Source: Artemia franciscana (Eukaryota > Arthropoda > Branchiopoda > Anostraca > Artemiidae). Taken from it: a stretch of DNA of 64,000 bases. Made by a program: the position numbers and the translations under genes. Positions within the stretch are counted from its first letter, which is position 1. Every line of letters starts with the position of its first letter. This document shows, piece by piece, positions 1 to 11,445 of the stretch. The stretch covers positions 496,001-560,000 of the forward strand of contig NW_027062665.1 in NCBI RefSeq assembly GCF_032884065.1. Reading direction: 5' to 3'. A model generated the notes under the pieces. That model made no database searches, had not been told where the DNA came from, and saw only the letters and a program-made list of their open reading frames with translations.

Positions 1-1569
1 TTGAAGAGGCGATGAAGGCTGATCATTTACAATCATCACAATTTTGGCGTTGCTGTAGAGCTCATTCAACAAATTAGTAATTTTCATAAGCACACAGGTA
101 GATTGTTTAATAAGCCACCGTGAATCTGTTGGCATATCGAAAATCAACGAAGGCTAAGTACAACATCATTTTATATATAAGGATTTTCTCAAATTGTATG
201 CATTTGCTTGGTAGTAAACAAACAACGGGCCGATAGCCAGTTGAAAGAAAGCAAAAAACGAAAGAAGCTACGGAAATATTGTTATGGTAAATCTAGGAGT
301 CTTCAGCGCTAAACATACAAAAAACTATTAAAAGAGAAAAACTAAAATAACCTGTAAAACCTAAAATAAATCTAAATCTAGAACAATAAAAAGAATAAAA
401 AAAAGGGATTTAATGAAAAAACATGATATAATATAGCAGTATAATATGATAAATAAACAACTTATAATTAATATAGAATTAAAATAATAAAAACAATATT
501 TTCCTATTGAGTCTTAAAAGTACCAATGGAGACTGGACTGCCTGAAAAAGTAAAAAAAAAAAAACAACAAAAAAACACGGGCAACTACACCTGAAAATAT
601 CATAATGAAGACACAGCCTAAATAAATTGGATGCATCAAAACTGCGACAGCTATTTGAACAACGCCATTGAACTGAATTTCTTGCTATGAGCAATTTTAC
701 AGAAGGTGCACTTTCAACTTGCCTGGGCTTGCTTCTTCAAACCTAAAAAATACGAAAAAGCAATGTAAATAATAAAAACTAGTTCTTCTTCAAGAGGCAT
801 AATTACTATTATGAGAAATCGGGTAGAGTACGTATTAATCTCATAATCATTGTCCACCTGAAACATTTCTGACAGATGATACAAACAGATTCAAAACAAA
901 ACTAGAAGAAACACCTTTTCACAGCAAATCATTTATAGTATTATGTGTCAGTGTTTGTTGTAGTTGCTATTTTTCATATATTTGTATATGTCTATTATGT
1001 TGTCACCATTGTCATAACTTCTTTTTATTATGTTTAGTGCGACAAGCTTGAAAACTTACCGTATTTGGTATTAATAAATAAATAAATAAAAATAATATTT
1101 GGAGTTTGGAAAGTGAAAGAGAGTATTTTATAAAAGAACTAGACAATTTTTAATGAAGGCAAAACAATTAGTACAAATATGCCAAAAATTAAATACTTCA
1201 ATTAAACATGCCTCAATATTTTCATTTTATTTGCGTGGAAAGACAGTTTAATGTATCAAATATCTAGATATATAGGAAAAATAATCAAGGTTTTTATCCT
1301 TAGAGAAACAGTCTATTTGTAAAAAAAAATATTCAGGCTAAAATACTTCACGTTCTTTTTTCTTTCTAAAAACTGTAGAGACTGACTGTAGACTGAAAAA
1401 CTGAGTAAACTCTCTTTTTTTCTAGTTTATTCCTTTTTGAGGATCCTGAAATAATTGAAGATCTTTAAGTTCTCAGGTCGACACACGTGTCGATCTGAGG
1501 TATGATCAACAAAACTAGAAGACTACATTACTTCTGGGGCATACAAGATTTTCATGAAACGGATGTTCG
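1..1569. other. A+T-rich region without a supported gene
   Basis: No recognisable protein or RNA gene is seen on either strand. There is a short (AATA)n run near 1070-1095 and a near-perfect 27-bp palindrome at 1472-1498 with CTCAG at one end and CTGAG at the other. Open frames here are short, and their F/L/S-rich or K/N-rich composition is what A/T-rich DNA gives by chance. Confidence 0.5.
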
Positions 1570-1941
1570 TACGAACTTTTAATGGGGATCTTTTGAATGG
1601 AAGTTCTAGTGTCTTTTTTTAGGGTCAAAAGTAAATGGAGTGTAAACAGCCCTCCCCAAGCCTATCATTCCCGACAAAACATCTGATCAAAACTTTAAAA
1701 GAGCTTTCTTGCTTTGCATTGTTGAAAGATTCAGTGCTTATTTGTTTGTGGATGTCAACCTCATCATAATCATCAAAGCAAGAGTAGTACTTTCGTGAAT
1801 TTGTCAATTGTTCACATATATTATAGATGTTGCTGATAAAGGTACGTATGTTTTAACTTCATTTTACAAAAAGATGAAGGGCATTCAAATAAGCCTTCCA
1901 AAGAATACTCAGGGAAGTGTTTAAATGAACAAAAGAACGTC

Positions 1942-1944
<3 letters not shown>

Positions 1945-2025
<81 letters not shown>
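1945..2025. repeat. (TA)n microsatellite, about 80 bp
   Basis: An uninterrupted TA dinucleotide run lies inside family C copy 1. The orthologous place in the 32.4-kb copy, near 32725-32740, has only a short TATATA-like stretch. Confidence 0.95.
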
Positions 2026-2028
<3 letters not shown>

Positions 2029-2659
2029 GATTGTCAAAAGGACGTAACTAAGCAATTACTAAATATATTAATTTAAAACTTCAAGGAAATGATAAGGGCA
2101 ATGATTAAAAAGAAAAAAATTACATGCAACCACTACAGCTACCACTACTACTACTACTACACTACTCAATTTATAATATTTAGAAGAAATTTGAACTAAA
2201 TAGAAAAAATACTAAGTGCATTTACTTTGTAAAAAAACCGTATCTCAAGAATCCATTTAGGTATTAAGTTGAAACTTTCAGTGAATACTTGAAGGGGAAG
2301 ATCATCTGAAGAAAAGGCGATATGTTTACACTTATAATAATACAACTACTACTGATAAATTTATTACTACTATTTCTAATTCTTCAACTACTAATTCCAT
2401 TGCAACTACTGGTAAGGCTGACAGTATTACGACAAAAAGATTCAAGAAGTATATGAATACTCAGGTTATCTAAAGGAAATATAAGCAATGTCAGTGTAAT
2501 GGCTAATTGTATTAAATTGAAACTTCCAGGACTTGATGAGAGGGTTTTTAGACTGAACCAACAAAAATCCGTTCAAATACTGCTGCTACTAGCATTACCA
2601 TTATTAGCCTACTACTAGGAATGCTAATACTAATGGAGTTATAATGGGGTAAAACCTGT

Positions 2660-3180
2660 CAGGTGCTGATGAAATATAGTCAGGTACAGGTCGACAACAT
2701 GTATTCATGTATTCAAGATAACGAAATGCAGTCAGGAACAGAGCATTGGCATATTTACGTTTGACTTTGAGTGATGATATAAAAGCTTGATGAAGCGCTA
2801 TTTAGTGTCAGAGTTCTAAATTGGACATTGCTTGACTAGTAACCAATAGTGAACCAAATAAATTATGTGTACTAGAAGGACTGTGGATTTGACTTATGAT
2901 ACACTCATGGGACAGATTAGCAATCTAATATTCTTTTTCTTATGCTTACATGGGGCTATGACCATTCTTATAATACAAAAAGAGGGGTGACAATATATAG
3001 TTAGGAACAAGGCAACAACATTTAGTCAGGAACAAGTTGACGACATACAGCCAGGAACAAGGCAATGGCATACAGTCAGGAACGGAGTGACAACTCTAAG
3101 TCAGGTGCAGTGAAACACAGTTCAGTCTGAATCAATGTGATGGCAGGTTGTCAGGTACAGGGCGATGATATACAGGACAT
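2660..3180 (+). repeat. Degenerate ~27-bp minisatellite (GTCAGGAACAAGG-type)
   Basis: A motif resembling ACATACAGTCAGGAACAAGG is reiterated with many substitutions. The same motif array occurs on the opposite strand at 28810-29110, and two or three units lie at 33380-33470. In each case it adjoins family C sequence, so it belongs to that repeat. Confidence 0.7.
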
Positions 3181-3280
3181 CCTCTATAGGAAGAGGTTAA
3201 CACTGCATATATCTATGACAAAAAAAACAGTTATGATATTTTTGGAATAAGAAATAAAAATAGTATTAGTATGCTGGATG

Positions 3281-3690
3281 TGACTAAGTTTCATCCCGAT
3301 CCCTCCACTCTAAGTGTTTTCCAAGATTTTAGGTTTCCCCCTCCCAATGGCACCAGATCCGGTCGGGATTTAAAATAACAGCTCTGCGACACGATATCCT
3401 TCCGAACATCAAATTTTACTAAGATCTGATCAATAGTTCGTAAGTTAAAAATACTTCATTTTTTCTTTTTTCCCAAATTAATGGGTCCCCCACCCCCCCC
3501 CCAGATGTTCAAATCGGGGAAACGACTATTTATGATTTAATCTGGTCTTGTCCCTGATACGCCTGCCGAATTTCATCGTCCTAGCTTACCTGGAAGTGCC
3601 TAAAGTAGCAAAACCAGGACTGACAGACCGACTGACAGAATTTGTGATTGCTATATGTCACTTGGTTAATACCAAGTGCCATGAAAACTA
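3281..3690 (+). mobile_element. HINE-like C-rich element, 5'-truncated copy
   Basis: This is the 3' part of the C-rich family found in fuller form at 7834-9590. It contains the TTTCATCCCGATCCCTCC and AAATAAGAGCTCTG-type core, then a poly-C tract. Next comes a unique tail ending in a perfect hairpin at 3659-3678 (CACTTGG, 6-nt loop, CCAAGTG) followed by CCATGAAAAC. The copy at 7.8 kb ends in the same tail and hairpin. A tandem core plus a 3' stem-loop is the layout of Helentron-associated elements; that class assignment is inference. Confidence 0.65.
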
Positions 3691-4690
3691 ACATCACTTT
3701 TTTATATCTGCCATTATAGGCTTTATAAAGAAAGAAAAAGGTCGATGAGTCACATCACTGTTATTTTGAAATCCTGTCCCACCTAGTAGAAACTGACCAG
3801 AAGACAGTACTTGCACCAACATGCAGCTGCTATTCACAATCATTAATCCAGACAAAAATACACTATCCATCACATTTTTTTTTTTAAAAATTTTTAAACC
3901 TAAGCATTTATCCTTTCTGCAGCCGTCTTAAGGATCTTCGGGAACTCAGGAATATCGCACCCCAGAAATTAATTATCAATAAAATATTAGAAAAAAACAA
4001 TGGTACAAAGGAAAAATGTCTTTTTATGAGTATGTCTATAGAATTATTATTATAATATCTACATTTTTGTAAATATAAAAGTACCTTCAATAGGTTCCCC
4101 GACCTCATTATTTGAGCCTTTTGGTCTGCCAAAGTTTCTAGAACAGGCTCATTTGAAAGTTTCACATGTTTACGATTGGCTAAAGGAGTAACAAGGCCAT
4201 CCAAATTTCTGTGCTGAACGAGGAACATTCGCAACGATAACTATGATCCTAAATACGTTTCCGTTTAATCATAAAATTGATTTTTTTTTCTAATATCTTC
4301 TTCTTTGTCTGTTGCCTGAAGCATAATGTGTAGCTCCCAATCACTGACGTTTACAATACATTCAGTCACGAGTGAATGATAAAATAAAAAAATTATGATG
4401 ACTCCGAGAAGGACCCATGATACATGTTTTGGGTATATACGCCTGAAAGATGGAGCTCAGAATCTATTTACAGGTAAGTTAAATTCCCTTATTTTTCAAG
4501 ATTACTTGAAAGATCTGTCGGTAGGGTTCATATTCAGAGTTAATGTGGATAGTATTGAATTTGACACTGGTAAAAAAAAAGTCAGTTATGTTCCTTGTAA
4601 TAATGAGGGATTGGGAAGAGACTGTTTGGAATCATTATGCTGAAGAATTGTGCTACTGTTAAACAGACTGTTAAATAGTTAGATACTGTT
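3691..4690. repeat. Segment duplicated in inverted orientation at 24665-25556
   Basis: The outer parts (about 3700-3835 and 4215-4690) match the reverse complement of 25556-25415 and 25150-24665. The centres (3840-4215 here, about 25150-25410 there) do not match each other. Both copies contain a stretch, at 4395-4473 here, that could encode a conserved peptide beginning MTPRRTHDT. Whether this is a gene duplicate or an unknown mobile element cannot be settled from two copies. Confidence 0.65.
4395..4473 (+). CDS. Candidate first exon of unknown gene, MTPRRTHDT-type
   Basis: The reading frame starts at an ATG and encodes about 26 residues (start MMTPRRTHDT, end GAQNLFTG). It runs into a perfect donor, CAG|GTAAGT, at 4473/4474. 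The inverted paralogue near 24990-24910 keeps almost the same peptide (C to Y and L to Q changes), but its donor GT has become GG. The downstream open frame to 4643 is then probably intronic. No family is recognised. Sequence around the exon is as conserved as the exon itself, so protein constraint is not demonstrated. This is a weak candidate. Confidence 0.25.
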
Positions 4691-5036
4691 AAATAAAACT
4701 ATGAGAAAGCCATTTAGCCAAAAAGAAAATTAATATGCAAATTTCATTTTAATTATTTATGTGCGGAGAGCCCAGATCAAAACATGAATGAATTAAAAAA
4801 CGTCCAGAAATTAAATAAAAAAACAAGTTTTTTTAAATGAAAGTAAGGAGCGACATTAAAACTTAAAACGAACAGAAATTACTCCATATATGAAAGGGGC
4901 TTTTCTTCCTCAACGCCCCGCTCTTTACGCTAAAGTATTTTCCTTTTTTAAAAAGTAGAGCTAAGAGAGAGTCGAACTTTAGCGTACAGAGGGAGGCGTT
5001 GAGGAAGAAAAGCCCCTTTCATATACGGAGTAATAA
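4691..5036 (+). mobile_element. Family A foldback repeat, 3' fragment with hairpin module
   Basis: The fragment begins at the ACTATGAGAAAGCCATTTAGCC motif of family A. It contains the terminal palindromic module: GTAAGGAGCGACATTAAAAC, then an inner CGCCCCGCTCTTTACGCTAAAG arm. A mirror-image arm ends in TCATATACGGAGTAA near 5030. The full element is described at 26715-28470. Confidence 0.8.
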
Positions 5037-7833
5037 TCAAACTGAGAAAAGCATGTCTTGGCCAATTTCGCCGAGAGGGCATTTATAACAAAGTTATATA
5101 TTCAGATTTGTCCCTTTTAAATCATCATTGTTCAGTCCAATAAAACTTTAAGTGTCACCAGACCTGACGACCAATTAGCTTCTAAAAAATACATTAAAAA
5201 ATTAACCTAATTTTTTTTTGAATTGCTATTAAATAATAAAATTTTTATTAATTTAACATTTCACCATTCCAGGGAAATGTTTCGCTTATTTTAGTGGTTT
5301 CAGTTTGTTTTGTCTTTTATTATTCTTCCATTTTTGCAATGAACGGCTGAGCGAAGGTCTCAAAAGGAGGGAAGGAAAAGTTTGCATTTCATTATCTCTT
5401 TTGCACCGGCAGGAAATATCTTCGTTTTTTCTTCTTCAGTCTTTGCACATCTTGTAAAACGTTTTTTCGTCTCGACATAGATTATGAGATGTTAAAAATA
5501 CGTCAGATAGCACTAAATGGTGACTCAGAACACTTAATTACATAGGAAAGGTCCTATCATCTTGGAATAATCTAGAAGACACTAGAGGTATATCTGATAT
5601 AAATAAATCAGAGCGAAAAACACTAAAAATATTAGAAAAGCTCTATCTTTTTGAAATACACTAGTAGATGCTAGAAGTACATCAAAAAGGCATAAATAAG
5701 AACCGAATACACTGAAAACATCTGAAAAGATCTAATCCTTTTGAAATAAGCCAGGAGATCCCAGAAAAAAATAGGATAGAACTATATCTGGGTGTTAGAA
5801 ACTAAAAAACAGACCAGCTCGAAAAAATTTACAATACTTCTTAGGACAACAAACAGAACTCCCACGGGTTGAATTAGGAGAAGATTAGAGTAAGTAGCTT
5901 GAAAAAGACTAACACGACTCGTAATCCAGAAAAAATCAACATAAAAGCCATTTGAAAAGACTGGAACAGCTCGTATGCTAAAGAAAGAATGCAAAAGGAG
6001 GTCAGGTGGGCTGAAAACAGAAACAGGATGATTGAGAAATAGGAGAAATGGGAAAGAATGAGATGAAACAGATGGGATATCACAGTGAAAGAAACTAAAA
6101 GATGCCCAGGTGAGCCAAGAAGCTTTGCATAAAGACTGGAATAAGACTTGAGCTAAGGAATTGAAGTCAGACAGGTGAAAGGATGGTAAAAATTTCCCAC
6201 AGTCAAGACAAACTTTGAAACACAATGTTAAAAACATCAAAGCATTTTTTTCAAACACTTAAAAACATGAAACTCAGCAAATCCAAAATTTCAAACAAAG
6301 CTTTAAAATAACAAATTTTAATCAAGAAGGCTTCAAAATAAACAGAAAGCAGCCACTAGTTGAAGCATGAAAGAAAACAAACAATAATTTCACACTTAAG
6401 TTGCCCAACGAATTTCCAAACGAATATTTCGAACGAAGCCACATTCTGAAAACTAAGAACACAATAACCAGTCAAGGAATGAAACATTAGGCTTTCTCCA
6501 AAATTGAAAAGTCAAAGCATGGAATATACCAAATCATAATTTCAAAGCCAGTTTCAAAATTCTAAGAAATCTATTACAGTAGTTGCAAAAAGGCAAAAGG
6601 AAATATTCGAAACTATATTCTTCAAACAAGTCAAATTCAAAATTATAAGAAATCTACCACAGAAGCCAATGAAAAGCCAACTTAACATAACAAACCCTAA
6701 GTTTTTTATTTATAGTTTCTAAAAATTAAAAGAAAGCACGGACAAGTCAAAGTATGGAACCAAGAAAAAAAAACAATTGTACACAAAGTCATCATAAGAG
6801 TCCCCCAAAAATTCAAAGCCCTAAACATGGCCCATAATAAATACAAATTAACCCACTTCGGGAATTCTAAGAAACATACTGCAGAAACGATCTAACCCGC
6901 AAAGTATATAAACCAGAGCGTATCTGAAATAAATTCACTTCCAGTATGCTAAAAAATAACACGGAAGACAAGGAATTGCTTAATTAATATTCAAGACCAT
7001 GAGATTCAAAAACCAACCCACGGAACATAAAAAATCTGGTAAAAAAAAAACAAAAAATAGCAAACTATATGTCCCCCGTTATAAGGTTCAGGCTACACAT
7101 CTACAAAATACTATAAAGCCCAGTACAAGTAACTCCAACGAGGAGACAACATTCTTTCACGCTCACCCCTCAATCTATGGAAATATAACCCTTCAGTGTC
7201 TGAAGATTTTTTAACTTTACGTTTTATTTTGGGTAGCATGGACTAGTTCTTTTGAATATCAAACAAACCTACAAGGAATACTGACTCCTTCTTTGACTAT
7301 TTCACAAAAAGATTGTGTGAGGAAATTTGTAGTAAATTAGGTGGTACTCCATGAATAAAATTTGTGATTATGTCAGTCAATAGTAACCGAAATGAGACTC
7401 TACTGTTAGAGGAAGAGAACGAAATTTCTAAGACTTATAATAGTACCATTAGTACTATCACCTTACAAAGTGTATTATCTTGGCCAAAGAAGCTTCATTT
7501 AACATACTTCATAATAAGAGAAAGAAAGCAGTGCATACCACCCTAGAAATGATTTTTTCAATGCAAATCTACAACATCAAACATGTACTCTCTTTTGTAC
7601 TTTTGTCTTTCCGCTATATTCAATTTCTTTTTTCCTCTCATATGTTTAATTCAGCTAGTATAGACTAGTTGGTTTTCACAAACTGAGAAAGCCTTCCAAG
7701 AAAATACAAGACTGAAAAGTTTAGCAGAAATTTGACAAGTCAAAAACACAGAGAAACAATAAAAACATTCCAAATCAAAGATCTCTAACAAAATATATCT
7801 ATGAAAAGCGACGCATCATAGGAAAGAACAAGA
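5037..7833. other. A-rich, gene-poor stretch with weak tandem structure
   Basis: Between about 5520 and 6900 the + strand is purine-rich, with loosely recurring phrases. One resembles a CTTTTGAAATA...AGGAGATC unit at roughly 100-bp spacing, and an AATTCTAAGAAATCTA-type phrase occurs near 6555, 6640 and 6858. The 158-codon open frame on the - strand at 5782-6258 is F/L/S-rich, mirrors the purine bias and has no recognisable domain, so it is not called a gene. Nothing else was identified. Confidence 0.4.
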
Positions 7834-9590
7834 GCTAAGAGCTCATATGGCACTTGTGACGAGGCAAGAAGAGCTAAGAGCCAAGAGCTCATATGGTATG
7901 TGCTCTAACAAAATCTTAAGAATCAATAGATTGATTTAAAAGGAAAATCAGAGGCTTAACGCCGGTCAGGATTTAAAATAAGAGCTCTGAGTCACGATGT
8001 CCTTCTAAATATCAAAATTCATAAAGATCCGATAACCCACTCGTAAAATATAAATACCTCATTTTTTTGAAAATTTTCCTCTCCCTTTAGCCCCCCAGAT
8101 GGTCGAATCTGGAAAAAAAACTTTATCAAGTCAATTTGTGCAGCTCCCTGACACGCCTACCAATTTTCATCGTCCTAGCACGTCCAAAAGCACCAAACTC
8201 GCCAAATCACTGAACCCCTCCCCCAACTCCCCCAAAGAGAGCAAGCCCAGTACGGTTACGTCAATCACATATCAAGGACATTTGCTTATTTTATCCACCG
8301 AGCTTCATCCCGATTCCTCCACTCCAAGAATTTTCCAAGATTTCCCCCTTCAACTCCCCCCAATGTCAGATGATCTGGTTAGGATTTGAAATAAGAGCTC
8401 TGAGACATGAATTCCTTCTAAATATCAAATTTCATTAAGATCCAATCACCTATTCATGAGACTGGACTATTCATGAGATAATCGGACTGGAGCAGATCCA
8501 GTCCGATTATGTCAGACACGTATCTTAGACAGGTTTTTATTCTTCCCATCCTATTTCATCCTGATCTCTCCGCTTTAAGTATTTTCTAAGATTTCCGGTC
8601 CCCCCCCCAATGGCCCCCCCCCCTAATGACACTGGATCCGGTAGAAATTTAAAATAAGAAATCTGAGTTACGAGGTCCTTCTAAATATGAAGTTTCATGA
8701 AGATCCAATCACTCCTTCGTAACGTATTTTTTTCTAATTTTTCAAAATTAACCCCCCCCATCAATAGAGCGGATCCGTTCCAAATATGTAAATAACGTGT
8801 CTAAGTTATTTTTCCCACCAAGTTTTATCCCGATCCCTCCAATCTAAGCGTTTTCCATGACTTTAGGTTCCCCCACCCGAAAATCCCCTCAATGTCACCA
8901 GATCCGGTTGGGATTTAAAATAAAAGCTTTGAGACACGATATCCTTCTAAAGTTCGTTGAGATTCGATCACCTGTTCGTAATTCAAAAATACCTCATTTT
9001 TTTCTAATTTTTCAGAACTACCCCCCCCCCCCCAACTACCCCAAAGAGAGCGGATCCGTTCCAGTTATGTCAATCATGTATCTAGAACTTGTGCTAATTT
9101 AAATAACCAAAATTAAATAATTAAATTTTGTTGGTTAATTTTGTGGGTTCTTGGTTATTTAATTATAAATTAAATAACCAAGTTTCAGCCTGATCCCTCC
9201 ACTCTTAGCGTTTTCCAAGATTTTAGGTCTCCTCCTTCCAACTCCCCCCAATGTCACCAGATCCGGTAGGGATTTAGAATAAGAGCTCTGAGACACGATA
9301 TCTTTCCAAACATCATATTTCATTAAGATCTGATCAACTATTCGTAAGTTAAAAATATTTCAATTTTTCTATTTTTTCCGAATTAACGAGCCCCCTCCCC
9401 CCCCCCCGATTGTCAAATCAGAAAAAAGACTATTTCTAATTTAATCTGGTCCGGTCCCTGATACGCCTACCTAATTTCATCATCCTAGCTTACCTGGAAG
9501 TGCCTAAAGTAGCAAAACCAGGACAGACCAACAGACCGACAGATTTTGCGATTGCTATGTCACTTGGTTAATACCAAGCGCCATAAAAAC
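7834..9590 (+). mobile_element. HINE-like C-rich element, complete copy
   Basis: The 5' end starts GCTAAGAGCTCATATGGCAC, as in the copies at 11446 and 52221. The core is made of diverged units of very roughly 290 bp, each with an AGAGCTCTGAGACACGAT phrase, ATTAAGATCCGATCA, TACCTCATTTTT, a poly-C tract and CAAAGAGAGCGGATCCG. The 3' end is a hairpin at about 9560-9580 (CACTTGG...CCAAGCG) then CCATAAAAAC. The 5' ATGGCACTTG is complementary to the 3' CAAGTGCCAT, giving a short subterminal inverted repeat. No transposase is encoded. The architecture resembles Helentron-associated interspersed elements (DINE-1 type); membership is inferred. Local additions include a 12-bp-stem hairpin near 8465-8507 and an A+T palindrome near 9095-9185. 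Confidence 0.7.
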
Positions 9591-9849
9591 CAAATAACAA
9601 AACGAACACCCTAAATCATAAGCTCCAGACAAACAAAAAAACCTGGTTGATGTCGACATTTAGTTTTCTGCCGTTTATTCAGATCAGTCGTCCAAGCTCT
9701 ATAATTTAAGACTGGACAATTCCACCAATTCTCGAGTTTGGCCACACAAACTATAAGTTTTGATAATGGAACAGATAGGCCGATTCTTTTGCTATCCCCA
9801 TAACTGATCTATAATAATTTTTGAAATAGAAGTATAAAAATGGTGTTTC

Positions 9850-10345
9850 TGGTTTATAAAATTGTTGACACTGGAAAATAATTCGAAGGATTTTTTTCAA
9901 CCATAATTTTCCAATTGTCGATCCTTTTGTTATGTAACACTTTCAATTTCATTATTTGAAGTAAATATATTGCACAGACAAGTTGATCACTTTGTGTAAT
10001 TTTACAAAGATATCTGACATATGACACAACTTGGATAGCCATGTCGTTTTGAAGAAAACTAGCAGTTTCACATTATCCTTTGTTAAAATATATTTCAATT
10101 TCGTCCTTTAATAACAATAATCATCTTAACCTTAGACCTCTTGACAACAACTTTACTTTCGCATGTAACAATAGAGTTGTGTAGTTGGAAGCCGTATCCC
10201 TACAGAGATTTGAAAATTAATGATTGTCAAGAACGTGGCTCTTAATAAAATTTATAACCTTAACAGCATCCTGAAGCAAATCATTCGATTCTGGAGCTAA
10301 TTCTTTTTGCTTATCATTATGAGCGGCTATTATGATTAGGTGTAA
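9850..10345 (-). pseudogene. Decayed hAT transposase, ZBED5/SCAND3-like
   Basis: Conceptual translation of the - strand gives fragments that follow the middle of ZBED-type hAT transposases. From 10345 downward one reads a KVINFIKSHVLD block, FSNLCRD, a TTLLLHAKVKLLSRG block (the family's LLLHTEVRWLSRG) and then LKDEIEIYF. After a frame change comes WLSKLCHMSDIFVKLHKV, which matches the WLAKLAYLADIFTKLNEL pattern. Several stops and shifts separate these blocks, so it is dead. The BED finger and C-terminal dimerisation region were not found nearby. The neighbouring open frame on this strand (9854-10042) is a shifted reading of the same relic. Confidence 0.7.
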
Positions 10346-11137
10346 CCAAAATTTTTGACTGTTATTGCAATTACATCATCTGAGTATAATCAACAGTAAT
10401 TTTTCCTTATTAAACCTTCAGTAATAAAAATTTGCAAACTTTACAATATATGTCCTTCCCTCTAGTAAGGTCTTATATAGGAACACAAAATAACAATTCC
10501 TCTTCCAAGAATCTTTATAAGTTCAGCTGACAAAAATAAACATCTAGATGTTATAAAATCGCGTATTTAAATATTTAACTTTAAAATCTTTTGCGAACAA
10601 AAATTTTGCCACACGACCCAACTTGAGCTCGCAACCAATAGTTAAAGACGCCCTGGTCTATCTTACAACTATAACACCTTTTTCACCGATTTTAGGGTCT
10701 TTCGTCCTTATTTAGTTATTTCTTATGCATAATTGTTTCAGAAAGACTCTTTCACCTCAAAGGATAAAGAATTTCAATGTTTTTTTTTCTTTTTTTTAAG
10801 AGCTTGAATACTTTAGCGTGAATAATTTTGGTTGTACATAATAAACATTTAAGAATTCCGGAAACTACTTAATTGTTTTAGTTGCTATGTAATCAAAAAC
10901 GAAGAAAACAGAAGAAATAGTGAGTAAAAATTTCACACTGTTAGCAACAATCAAAGAAAATTGTCGTGACTTTCTCCAGCACCATCTACTAGTTCAACTT
11001 TAGCCTGAACTAAAGAAAGGCTATACTACCAATACACTCCTCATTATGTCTCTCTCCCTACTTCACTCCACTCTAATCTAAATGAAAATGTTTGTAACTT
11101 TAATTAAAAAAATTGAATATTTAAAGGAAAAACTCAC

Positions 11138-11348
11138 TTTGAAAAAAATATTGCAGTTCTAGTAAATTCGTGCTCTTATCAACGTAGACCAGATCCGTTC
11201 TTATTTTGTGAGCGATGATGCAAAACATCTTGCTGTTTTTAATGGCCTTTAACATTTCCTTGGCTATATCTTCCACTAAAACGTATCCCATATATCCATT
11301 ATGGGGGGCGTTTTTTTGGGGACAACGAATAATACCATCAGGATGACC
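11138..11348 (-). CDS. Convincing internal exon of an unidentified protein
   Basis: On the - strand an acceptor (TTTTATATTAG) at 11350/11349 is followed by 211 nt open in one frame. A donor GTGAGT lies at 11137/11136. The ~70-residue peptide begins GHPDGIIRCPQKNAPHNGY. It then has a helical-looking LVEDIAKEMLKAIKNSK segment, a hydrophobic MFCIIAH stretch and KSTNLLELQYFFQ. Its composition is protein-like and more G+C-rich than the flanks. I do not recognise the family. The AIKNSKMFCIIA phrase vaguely recalls the DUF4371 region of hAT transposases, so it could be transposon-derived. No adjoining exon was identified; copies of the HINE-like element lie on both sides. Confidence 0.45.
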
Positions 11349-11445
11349 TAATATAAAATTATAATTTATGTATTAACACAAATGGCAAAATAGAAAAAAA
11401 AACTACAGTGATATTAAAAAAAAAGCAGTCGACAAAACAACAGGA

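Larger units (their letters stand above)
1570..3190 (+). repeat. Dispersed repeat family C, copy 1 (longest)
   Basis: This block is repeated in the same orientation at 32380-33560. Parts recur at 38160-38320 (+), 28810-29270 (-) and, more diverged, 57540-58200 (-). Shared landmarks include a stretch ending in TGTTGCTGATAAAGGTA, an (ACT)n tract near 2140-2165 and a terminal ~27-bp minisatellite. The copy carries a long (TA)n tract at 1945-2025 that is only a few units long in the 32.4-kb copy, so the microsatellite expanded after duplication. No coding frame is shared by the copies. The class of element is unknown. Confidence 0.75.

Noticed and set aside
699..744. Possible 44-nt microexon on the - strand (acceptor TATTTTTTAG, donor GTAAAA, peptide FEEASPGKLKVHL)
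   Set aside because: It is too short to distinguish from chance in A+T-rich DNA and has no neighbouring exon.
5782..6258. 158-codon - strand frame, one of the longest in the window
   Set aside because: F/L/S-rich composition mirrors a purine-rich opposite strand, and there is no domain, conserved copy or splice signal.
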